Shown: positions 27,419 to 34,045 of the stretch, one piece after another
How the letters are laid out: each line of letters opens with the position of its first letter
Position numbering within the stretch: the stretch's first letter is position 1
Origin: a virus
Strand: one strand, 5' to 3'
IMG/VR virus record: IMGVR_UViG_3300032050_000460
Span: 1 to 34,045 of that record
DNA length: 34,045 nucleotides
Notes under the pieces: generated by a model
Told to the model about the DNA's origin: nothing
What the model saw: the letters and a program-made list of their open reading frames with translations, nothing else
Database searches by the model: none
Program-made: the position numbers and the translations under genes

Positions 27419-29466
27419 AGACAGAAATCTACATAGAGAATCATAGGCTCGACCTTTATAAGGATATCTCCGCAGAGTTTACCTATAACATTGACGATGT
27501 TAAGGATTTCTCTGCTCGTAATACTAACTTCTCCAAGACTATCGTAATACCTGGCAATGCAACAAATAACAAACTATTCGGACATATTTTCGAATTCGGC
27601 TCTGCAAACTTCTATAACCCTAACTCGGATAACGTGGGTTACAACTTCAACGCATCCAAGTCCGCAGCTTGTGTTGTATATGTAGACAAAATACAGATGT
27701 TCAAAGGAGTTCTGAGACTATTAGAAATCGTCTTAGATAACGGATCAATAGAATACGAGTGTGCAGTCTTCGGTGAGTTAGGCGGTTTTGTTTCTGCTTT
27801 GGGGAATAAGAAAATAGAAGAGTTAGATTTCTCTGCGTATAACTTCGCTTGGACTTTTACCAATATCACGAACTCTTGGAATGGTGTAGATGGTAGCGGT
27901 TATTTCTGTCCGCTTATTGACTATGGTCAAGTGAGTGTAGGTAAACACGATTGGCAGTATAAGGCTTTCAGACCTGCTTTATTTGTTCGTGAGTACGTTA
28001 AAAAGATTATTGAGGGTGCAGGGTATACGTGGGAGAGTTCGTTCTTCAATACGGCTCTATTCAAGCGGTTAGTTATTCCTAACAATCAAAAAGACCTCAG
28101 TATTGCTACGACTCTGCAATTCAGAGGATATGATGATTTACTATCTTACAATTTTGCTACTGCTTCAGGGAATACGAGTGTAGGTTACTTAGCTTCTAAG
28201 TTGGGGCAGTTTACTTACTTAGGTAGCTATCAGTATCAGTACACAGGAGCCGGATTAACAGCAGTCGCTAAGATTACGTTAGCAGGTTCTTCGGTGGTAG
28301 GTACAGGACAGACAGGCTCTGTAGATGTAGGATGGTATAAGAACGGAGTATTGCAGTCTCAGTTATTCTTAACTTCTGGTAGGGCTAACTTTGATAAGAC
28401 TTTAGAATTCAATATCACGTTAGCAACGAATGATACTTTAGAATTCAGGTTTATTTGGACTACTGTCTCTGCTACGATGCAAGTAGATTTCTTTAACAAT
28501 GATATTGAAATCAATACTTCGGTAGCTTCATTAGTTCCGTATTCATTGGGAGAAACTATCGACATTAACGAAACAATCCCTAAAGGGGTATTTCAAAAGG
28601 ATTTCTTTTCCTCTATTGTCAAGATGTTCAATCTCTATGTAACCGAAGACATAGACAAAGAGAAGCATCTTTTAATTGAGCCTTATATCGACTATTATGA
28701 TTTCTCTACTTTGTTAGATTGGACTAATAAGATAGACAGGTCAAAGCCTTTCCGCTTGAAGCCTATGTCGGAACTGAACGGAAGGTATTTCGAGTACAAG
28801 TACAAGAACGATACTGATTACTATGGGCAGAACTATCGTGAGAAGTACAATGAGAATTACGGAGACTTCATCGAGGATACAGGTTTTGAGTTTGCAAACG
28901 ACAAACAGACTGCTGAATTAATCTTTGCTCCTACTCCTTTGATACTTCACGCAAGTAACGATAAGGTACATAGTGTTATTCTGAAGCTTAGTAATACACA
29001 GAACGCACAATCCGAAGACAAGATGGATAGTGTTATACGAATCTTACAGGCTAAAAAGATTACAGGAAGAAGCAGTTACAAGATAGAAAACGGAACGGCT
29101 AACCTCGGTTCTTTAACTACTTACGGATATGCAGGACATCTTGATGATCCTTATTCTCCTGCTGCCGATTTGAACTTCGGTGCACCTCGCGAGATTTACT
29201 TCACTCTCTCAGGTACTTACCCATCAGCTAATCTGTATAATGGATATTGGTCTGAGTATGTAGCGGAGATAACTGACAAAGATTCTAAGCTACTGACTTG
29301 TAATGTAAGGCTAACTGACTTGGATATCTACAATCTTGATTTCTCTACTCCTATCTGGATTGATGGCTCTCTATGGCGGTTGAATAAAGTAATCGACTAT
29401 AACCCTATGAACGAGGATACCACGAAATGCGAATTCCTTAAAGTAATAGAAAAAACATACGTATAA
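27415..29466 (+). CDS. Putative baseplate / tail-associated protein
   Basis: 683 aa. It begins KTEIYIENHRLDLYKDISAEFTYNIDDVKDFSARNTNFSKTIVIPG, a start I associate with a Bacteroidota phage tail protein resembling baseplate hub N-termini. The middle holds beta-sandwich-like segments (28130-28540, strands with FRF, VDVGWYKNGVL), possibly an inserted carbohydrate-binding module. The C-terminus has a further beta region with DLDIYNLDFSTPIWIDGSLWRLN. No enzymatic motif is visible. Its start and end each overlap neighbours. Confidence 0.6.
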   Translation: MKTEIYIENHRLDLYKDISAEFTYNIDDVKDFSARNTNFSKTIVIPGNATNNKLFGHIFEFGSANFYNPNSDNVGYNFNASKSAACVVYVDKIQMFKGVLRLLEIVLDNGSIEYECAVFGELGGFVSALGNKKIEELDFSAYNFAWTFTNITNSWNGVDGSGYFCPLIDYGQVSVGKHDWQYKAFRPALFVREYVKKIIEGAGYTWESSFFNTALFKRLVIPNNQKDLSIATTLQFRGYDDLLSYNFATASGNTSVGYLASKLGQFTYLGSYQYQYTGAGLTAVAKITLAGSSVVGTGQTGSVDVGWYKNGVLQSQLFLTSGRANFDKTLEFNITLATNDTLEFRFIWTTVSATMQVDFFNNDIEINTSVASLVPYSLGETIDINETIPKGVFQKDFFSSIVKMFNLYVTEDIDKEKHLLIEPYIDYYDFSTLLDWTNKIDRSKPFRLKPMSELNGRYFEYKYKNDTDYYGQNYREKYNENYGDFIEDTGFEFANDKQTAELIFAPTPLILHASNDKVHSVILKLSNTQNAQSEDKMDSVIRILQAKKITGRSSYKIENGTANLGSLTTYGYAGHLDDPYSPAADLNFGAPREIYFTLSGTYPSANLYNGYWSEYVAEITDKDSKLLTCNVRLTDLDIYNLDFSTPIWIDGSLWRLNKVIDYNPMNEDTTKCEFLKVIEKTYV

Positions 29467-31442
29467 TGGCAGAGGTAGTAGGTTTCAAACTCGTATTAGA
29501 TGGTAAGGAAAAAGTAGTTTCTTCCATAGGAGAAATGAAGAAACTTCTGAAGGAAGCAAACTTCGAACTCGTAGCTGCTCAACAGAATTTCGGTGAGTAT
29601 TCTCAAGAGGCTATTAATGCAGCAAAAAGAGTAGCTACCTTAAAAGATACTATTCAAGAAGCTAAAGAGACATCAGACCTATTCGATCCCGGTAAGAAGT
29701 TTCAAGCCTTTGCAGGTGCTATCTCAGCAGTTGCAGGTGGATTCTCTGCCGTACAAGGTGCGTTAGGATTGGTAGGAGTAGAATCTGAGAATGTAGAAAA
29801 GACTCTATTAAAAGTTCAGTCTGCACTCGCCTTATCTCAAGGATTGAGTACGATTGCTGATGCTGCTAAAGACTTTCAGCGGTTAAATGCTATTATTCAA
29901 CAGACGACTATTTTCCAACGTGCTAACAATATCACTACTGCTACTGCGGTAGCGGTTCAACGTGCTTTTGGTGTAGCGACTGTGCAAACTTCGGTAGCTT
30001 TTCGAGTATTGAAAACTGCCATCGCTGCGACAGGTATCGGACTGCTCGTTGTAGGGTTAACGGCTCTAATTGGTAAGATTCAAGATTGGACATCAGCAAG
30101 TGATAAAGCAGCAGAGGCTCAGAAGAAACTCGCAAAGGATACTGACTTTCTGAATGCTAAGATCAATAACGAAATAGCCATTCTTACTTCTGTCGGGAAC
30201 AAAGAGGATGAGATATATCGTAAGCGAGTACAGATAGCAAATAACGAATTAAATGTTCTTCGTAGTGCTGCTAAACAAAAGGGAGAATTAACTCAAGAGG
30301 AGATTAAGAAGTTCGGAGAGTTAAAGACTCAGCTTGTTACTTTAGAAATTGATGAGAAGAATCGTATCAAGAAAGTAAACGAGGATGCTCAGAAGGAGAA
30401 GGATAAGAAAGACAAAGAAGCAGCAGATAAGGCTAAAGCAGTAGCACAAGAAAGAATAAATGCTAATAAAGAGGCTGAAGACCAACTTAGGAAACTGCGT
30501 CAAGATGCTGAGTTAAATGCTATTGAGGATCAGAATAAACGAGCAATTCGACAGGCTGAGATAGACTTCGAGAATCGTAAAATAGAGATCAATGCCCTTA
30601 AAGCATCTGAGCAGTTAAAGACTCAGCTAATAACAGAAGAACAAAAGAAGCGAGATGCAACTGTCGCTCAGTTAAAACAAGAAGCAGCACAGGCTGAATT
30701 AGATGCTATTTTTGCTCAGTTTGAAGCTCAAGATGCGGCAGATAAAGCAGAGGAAGAAAGAAGGAAGGCTGCACAAGATAGGGAAGTAGAAGCAAGGCAA
30801 ATAAGAAGAAATAGAGAATTAGCAGAACTTGAGGAAAGGAAAAAAACAAGGGAAGAATTTCAACAAGCTGAATTAGAAGCAGAGAGATATTTGCAAGATC
30901 AAAAGAATGCACTTCTCGATGCAGGTATTAATTTTGCTTTGGCATTAGCAGGTAGAAATGAGAAATTAGCAAATGCAATTTTTGCAGTACAGAAGGCTAT
31001 TGAAATAGGTAGGATCATTACAACAACTACTGCATCGATTACTAAGATTAAAGCTGATACATTTGCTATTCCTGCTTTTGTTGGACCTGGTCTACCTAAC
31101 CCACTTTTTGTTAAGGCTCTTGCGGTAATGGGTACTAAAATAGCAGGGTTAAAGATTGGTGCTGCTGCGAGTATCGCATCTATTGCTGCATCATCTATAT
31201 CTAAATTCAAAGGTGGAGGAGGAGGTAGTGTAGGAGGTACTCAGGATACAGGTGCTGCGGGTGGTGGAGGTTCTGCTCCGTTAACTCCTAATGCTCCTAT
31301 TCAGAATACAGTTACACAACTTGACCAAGCTACTATCAATCGGTTAGGCTCTGCTTCTAATCGTGCTTATGTTGTAGAATCAGACATAACAAACTCTCAA
31401 GAACGAATCACTCGTATTAATCGTGCTGCAAGATTAGGATAA
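29466..31442 (+). CDS. Tape measure protein
   Basis: 658 aa. An N-terminal helical region (GEMKKLLKEANFELVAAQQNF), hydrophobic stretches (AFAGAISAVAGGFSAVQGALG, AIAATGIGLLVVGLTALIG near 185), a very long Ala/Glu/Lys-rich coiled coil (about 230-480), then hydrophobic helices and a Gly-rich linker (GGGGGSVGG) before the C-terminus. This is the layout of tape measures that set tail length and span the tail tube. At ~1.5 A per residue the tail would be roughly 100 nm. Its position after two tail proteins and before head genes is slightly unusual: head genes normally precede tail genes, but the order is circular. Confidence 0.85.
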   Translation: MAEVVGFKLVLDGKEKVVSSIGEMKKLLKEANFELVAAQQNFGEYSQEAINAAKRVATLKDTIQEAKETSDLFDPGKKFQAFAGAISAVAGGFSAVQGALGLVGVESENVEKTLLKVQSALALSQGLSTIADAAKDFQRLNAIIQQTTIFQRANNITTATAVAVQRAFGVATVQTSVAFRVLKTAIAATGIGLLVVGLTALIGKIQDWTSASDKAAEAQKKLAKDTDFLNAKINNEIAILTSVGNKEDEIYRKRVQIANNELNVLRSAAKQKGELTQEEIKKFGELKTQLVTLEIDEKNRIKKVNEDAQKEKDKKDKEAADKAKAVAQERINANKEAEDQLRKLRQDAELNAIEDQNKRAIRQAEIDFENRKIEINALKASEQLKTQLITEEQKKRDATVAQLKQEAAQAELDAIFAQFEAQDAADKAEEERRKAAQDREVEARQIRRNRELAELEERKKTREEFQQAELEAERYLQDQKNALLDAGINFALALAGRNEKLANAIFAVQKAIEIGRIITTTTASITKIKADTFAIPAFVGPGLPNPLFVKALAVMGTKIAGLKIGAAASIASIAASSISKFKGGGGGSVGGTQDTGAAGGGGSAPLTPNAPIQNTVTQLDQATINRLGSASNRAYVVESDITNSQERITRINRAARLG

Positions 31443-31452
31443 AATCTATTTA
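31440..31452 (+). promoter_or_regulatory. TAAAATCTATTTA box, 5 nt before the protease gene
   Basis: Begins on the tape measure stop and is followed by AGTAT then ATG 31458. Third exact copy of the 13-mer. Confidence 0.5.
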
Positions 31453-31457
31453 AGTAT

Positions 31458-32351
31458 ATGGAAAAAGAATTACCAATTTATCGACTCGACATAAGCGAAG
31501 ACGAAGACTCTAACGTAGAAGTGGATTTCGTGGCTCTTGTAGACAGACCGGCTATCGAGCGGAGTTTCTTAGCATTCGCTGACTCTTATAGCGACTATCC
31601 CGAATCAGTAAAGAATAACGCAAAGGCTGCTCTCAAATGGGCAGAAGAGAACGGATGGGGGTCTTGCGGTACTCCTGTCGGTAAACTCCGAGCCAATCAG
31701 TTAGCCAACGGAGAGGCTATCTCGTTAGAAACTGTCAAGCGGATGTATTCATTTTTGAGTAGACACGAAGAGAATGCCAAGAAATCTAAAGGCTACGGAG
31801 ATGGATGCGGTCAGTTGATGTACGATGCTTGGGGCGGTAAGTCAGCTTTGAGTTGGGCGGAGTCTAAGATTCGCCAATCTGAGAAGATGAGTTTCGAGAT
31901 TCAAGACGAAGAGGAAAGGATCATATCTGGACCTTTGATGTTGGCAGATACTCCTATCTATCGGTATGACTCAAGCGGAGAATATTACGTTGTATTCACC
32001 GCACCTACCATTAAGAAGATTGCTCAGAAGTATTTCAAGAAAGGCTATCAGTCGAATGTAAACTTGATGCACGATAACGGAAGTGTAGTCGATGGGGTTA
32101 CTATGTTCGAGAGTTGGATAGTAGATGAGAAGCGAGGTATCAAACCTATGGCAGGTTACGAGGATGTCAAGGATGGCTCTTGGTTTGGTTCGTTCAAAGT
32201 AGAGAACGATGGTGTATGGGAACTCGTAAAGGAAGGAAAGGTTAAAGGATTCTCAGTAGAGGGTATATTCAATTACAACAGAGCGGAAATAAGTAATCCA
32301 CAGAAGATGATGCAGCAGATAATTGACATCCTGCAACAGGTATCTTTGTAG
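31458..32351 (+). CDS. Prohead serine protease (XkdF-like) with inserted helical domain
   Basis: 297 aa. The N-terminal strand (YRLDISEDEDSNVEVDFVALVDRPAIERSF) and the C-terminal half (FTAPTIKKIAQKYFKKGYQSNVNLMHDNG, GSWFGSFKVEN, VKGFSVEGIF) form a herpes-protease-like phage prohead protease, with H205 and S266 as probable catalytic residues. Between them, residues ~50-138 form an insert (KAALKWAEENGWGSCGTPVG, then VKRMYSFLSRHEENAKK and LMYDAWGGKSALSWAES) seen in other phage proteases, probably an interaction domain. It cleaves scaffold and capsid N-termini during head maturation. It is followed by a terminator, then the scaffold-like and capsid genes. Confidence 0.82.
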   Translation: MEKELPIYRLDISEDEDSNVEVDFVALVDRPAIERSFLAFADSYSDYPESVKNNAKAALKWAEENGWGSCGTPVGKLRANQLANGEAISLETVKRMYSFLSRHEENAKKSKGYGDGCGQLMYDAWGGKSALSWAESKIRQSEKMSFEIQDEEERIISGPLMLADTPIYRYDSSGEYYVVFTAPTIKKIAQKYFKKGYQSNVNLMHDNGSVVDGVTMFESWIVDEKRGIKPMAGYEDVKDGSWFGSFKVENDGVWELVKEGKVKGFSVEGIFNYNRAEISNPQKMMQQIIDILQQVSL

Positions 32352-32380
32352 TCTCATAGTTGTTTAGTTTATTTGGTTAC

Positions 32381-32410
32381 GGAGGGGTGTTTCTACACTC
32401 CTCCTTTTTT
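32381..32410 (+). terminator. Rho-independent terminator after the protease gene
   Basis: GGAGGGGTGT (32381-32390), loop TTCT, ACACTCCTCC (32395-32404), then TTTTTT. Ten pairs with one G-U. It should separate protease from scaffold/capsid expression. Confidence 0.93.
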
Positions 32411-32434
32411 ATGTGGTCACTTAGTTGATTAGCT

Positions 32435-32442
32435 TCTATTTA
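32435..32442 (+). promoter_or_regulatory. TCTATTTA box, 16 nt before the scaffold-like gene
   Basis: The box follows a terminator, supporting a new transcription start. The ATG beginning on its last base opens a 6-codon mini-ORF (32442-32462) whose stop overlaps the next start as ATGA at 32459. Confidence 0.5.
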
Positions 32443-32458
32443 TGGTTAAAATCATTTT

Positions 32459-33046
32459 ATGACCCCATTAGAAGCACTCTTGCAGATTAAGCAGATGTTC
32501 GCAGAGATGCCTCAGCAACCTGTCCAAGCACAGGAAGTAGAGGTAACTATCGAGCCTGCTGAAGTCGAGTACAAAGAATATGTACTCAAGAGTGGAGCGA
32601 AGGTCAAGATTGATAAGCTTGAAGTTGGCGGTAAGGTTATGTTGGTAGACGATGCAGGGAATGTTACTCCTGCTCCTGCCGGTGAACACGAACTCGCTGA
32701 TGGAATGGTTATCGTACTTGATGAAGCCTCCACTATTGTAGAAATCAAGCAACCAGAAGTAGAGGAAGTAGTTCCTGCTATCGAAGAAGAACTCAAAAAG
32801 AAGATTGCTGAGATGCAGTCTGAACTTGAGAATCTGAAAAGTGGTAAGAAAAAAGACGAAGAGAAGATGGCTGAAGTAGAAGCTAAATTCTCTAAGGCTA
32901 TTTCTGAACTTACTGATGTAGTGGTAGGATTGATTCAGACTCCTTCTGTTGATCCCACAGAAAGCAACAAACAAAATTTCAACAAGGCTGTGCCAAGTCG
33001 TGACTCTAAGATTAGCACATTTCTTGCTAAATATGCTCGTAACTAA
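32459..33046 (+). CDS. Putative scaffolding protein
   Basis: 195 aa between protease and major capsid, the usual scaffold position. The N-terminal half has a small beta domain (EYKEYVLKSGAKVKIDKLEVGGKVMLVDD, DGMVIVLDEAST) rich in Glu/Val. The C-terminal half is a strong coiled coil (EEELKKKIAEMQSELENLKS, KKDEEKMAEVEAKFSKAI) with a basic end (SRDSKISTFLAKYARN) that might contact the capsid shell. It could alternatively be a head-stabilising protein; the scaffold role is inferred from coiled coil and order. Confidence 0.65.
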   Translation: MTPLEALLQIKQMFAEMPQQPVQAQEVEVTIEPAEVEYKEYVLKSGAKVKIDKLEVGGKVMLVDDAGNVTPAPAGEHELADGMVIVLDEASTIVEIKQPEVEEVVPAIEEELKKKIAEMQSELENLKSGKKKDEEKMAEVEAKFSKAISELTDVVVGLIQTPSVDPTESNKQNFNKAVPSRDSKISTFLAKYARN

Positions 33047-33072
33047 ATCTTAAAAATTAAAAATCAATAACA

Positions 33073-34014
33073 ATGGCATTTGACGTTTCAGCACTTGCAA
33101 ACTATACCAAAGAGAATGAAGCCCTCTTGGTAACGAGTTCCGTACTCGGTGCAAAAACCGCTTCTCTGATTAAGGCTCAAGGTAACGTAATGGTTGGAGT
33201 TAAATCTTCCGAGAAGATCAACATTATGGATACCGATGCTATCTTCCAAGCAGGTGGTACTTGCGGATTCAACGCGTCTGGTTCTACGACCTTCACTCAA
33301 CGTACCGTTACAATCGGTAAAGTAAAGGTTAATGAGTCTCTGTGTCCTAAAGCTCTCGAAGCTAAGTATCTGCAAAAGGCTCTTCCTGAAGGAAGCCGTT
33401 ACGATACTATCGCTTTCGCTGCTGAGTATACCGACAAGAAGGCTGCTCGTATCGCTGCTCAACTTGAGACTGCTTTGTGGCAAGGTGATACTACTTCAGT
33501 TAACGTAAACCTGAATAAGTTTGATGGTTTGGTTAAGCTGATTGGTACTTCTGCGATTGAAGCTAATAACTCAACTTACTACGGAACTCCTGCTACTTCT
33601 ATCACTTCTTCTAACGTGGTAGCTATCGTAGATGCTCTGTATCGTGCAATCCCTGCTACTGTTGTAGCTGCTGACGATATGACCATCTTTATGAGTCAGG
33701 ATGTTTTCCGTCTGTACACTATCGCTCTGAAGAATTCAAACCTGTTCGCTTATACCTTCGATGGTAAGGCTGATAGCGAGTTCTTCCTGCCCGGTACTTC
33801 TGTGAAGGTTGTAGCTACTCCTGGCTTGAACAATATCACTAAACTGTATGCTTCTCGCTTGAGCAATATGTTCCTTGGAACTGACTTGCTGAATGAGGAA
33901 GAGCGTTTCGAGTTGTTTTATGCTAAAGAGGCTGACGAAGTTCGCTTCGTATCTGAATTCAAGATGGGTGTGAATGTCGCATTCTTGGATGAGGTTGCTT
34001 CTTTCATCATCTAA
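33073..34014 (+). CDS. Major capsid protein
   Basis: 313 aa. The order (protease, scaffold-like, this) and sequence pattern fit an HK97-fold major capsid: N-terminal arm (AFDVSALANYTKENEALL), a long helix-containing P-domain (YDTIAFAAEYTDKKAARIAAQLETALWQGD), A-domain strands (DDMTIFMSQDVFRLYTIAL) and C-terminal strands (EVRFVSEFKMGVNVAFLDEVASFI). Codons are the most biased in the window, as expected for the most abundant virion protein. The start is in AATAACAATG. A strong terminator follows. Its 3' end is repeated at 1-96. Confidence 0.88.
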   Translation: MAFDVSALANYTKENEALLVTSSVLGAKTASLIKAQGNVMVGVKSSEKINIMDTDAIFQAGGTCGFNASGSTTFTQRTVTIGKVKVNESLCPKALEAKYLQKALPEGSRYDTIAFAAEYTDKKAARIAAQLETALWQGDTTSVNVNLNKFDGLVKLIGTSAIEANNSTYYGTPATSITSSNVVAIVDALYRAIPATVVAADDMTIFMSQDVFRLYTIALKNSNLFAYTFDGKADSEFFLPGTSVKVVATPGLNNITKLYASRLSNMFLGTDLLNEEERFELFYAKEADEVRFVSEFKMGVNVAFLDEVASFII

Positions 34015-34045
34015 TCATAAGGGGGAGGTAACTCTCCCCCATTTT
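33919..34045. repeat. 127-bp direct terminal overlap, right copy
   Basis: Identical to bases 1-127; closing the circle here restores the capsid gene and its terminator followed by the gene at 152. Confidence 0.9.
34021..34045 (+). terminator. Capsid-gene terminator, copy truncated by window end
   Basis: Same hairpin as 103-130, with the T-run cut at the window end. Confidence 0.88.

Noticed and set aside
32468-32974. 168-codon minus-strand open frame opposite the scaffold-like gene
   Set aside because: Very Phe/Leu/Ser-rich translation typical of an antisense shadow of a Glu/Lys-rich gene.

Overview
The window looks like one complete, circularly closed genome of a tailed double-stranded DNA phage. 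Bases 1-127 repeat exactly as 33919-34045, so the unique length is about 33,918 bp and the window edge cuts the major capsid gene. The host is probably a Bacteroidota bacterium (inference). Most genes lack a Shine-Dalgarno site and start after A/T-rich leaders such as AACAAATG or AACAACTATG. A leftward promoter fits the Bacteroidota form TTTG - about 20 nt - TAnnTTTG. Many structural proteins also belong to types I associate with Bacteroidota siphophages. I see no integrase, CI/Cro-like repressor, tRNA or CRISPR array, so a virulent lifestyle is the simplest reading. A long-tailed morphology is inferred from the tape measure protein and tail genes.

Layout: two divergent transcription blocks leave a control region at about 18.42-18.63 kb and converge near 10.6 kb. 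The leftward block (18.4 to 10.7 kb) holds small unknown genes, an ERF annealing recombinase, an acidic protein, a 51-aa AP2-like protein, an IbrB/IbrA-like pair that looks like cargo, an SSB-like protein, NinG, a stand-alone DnaA domain IV-like protein, a primosome-like protein and a small PD-(D/E)XK-like protein.

The rightward block starts with a sigma-factor-like gene. It continues with a small membrane protein, an AT-hook protein and a surface-glycan cassette (two glycosyltransferases, an LpxA-like acyltransferase, a methyltransferase). Next come the terminase genes around a 361-nt noncoding region, then tail chaperones with a probable -1 frameshift, tail proteins, tape measure, a serine prohead protease, a scaffold-like protein and the major capsid protein. 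Across the closure it continues with a structural protein, a portal carrying a MuF-like tail, connector, tail terminator-like protein, tail fibre, and a lysis cassette (holin-like proteins, M15 endolysin, putative unimolecular spanin). It ends with a DnaQ-like exonuclease, a MazG-like protein and a mini HExxH protein.

The least explained signals are regulatory. A 23-bp palindrome with 10-bp half-site TGTAGGGTAT occurs as exact inverted copies before the sigma-like gene and in the terminase leader, with two more variants beside the terminase start. A tandem 18-bp repeat creates in-frame mini-ORFs before the sigma-like gene. A TCTATTTA box lies 5-7 or exactly 16 nt before six structural genes. 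An RNA-like element whose 12-bp stem pairs fully only as leftward RNA precedes erf. A plausible but unproven model is that the sigma-like protein reads the TCTATTTA boxes as late promoters while an unidentified factor binds the palindromes.
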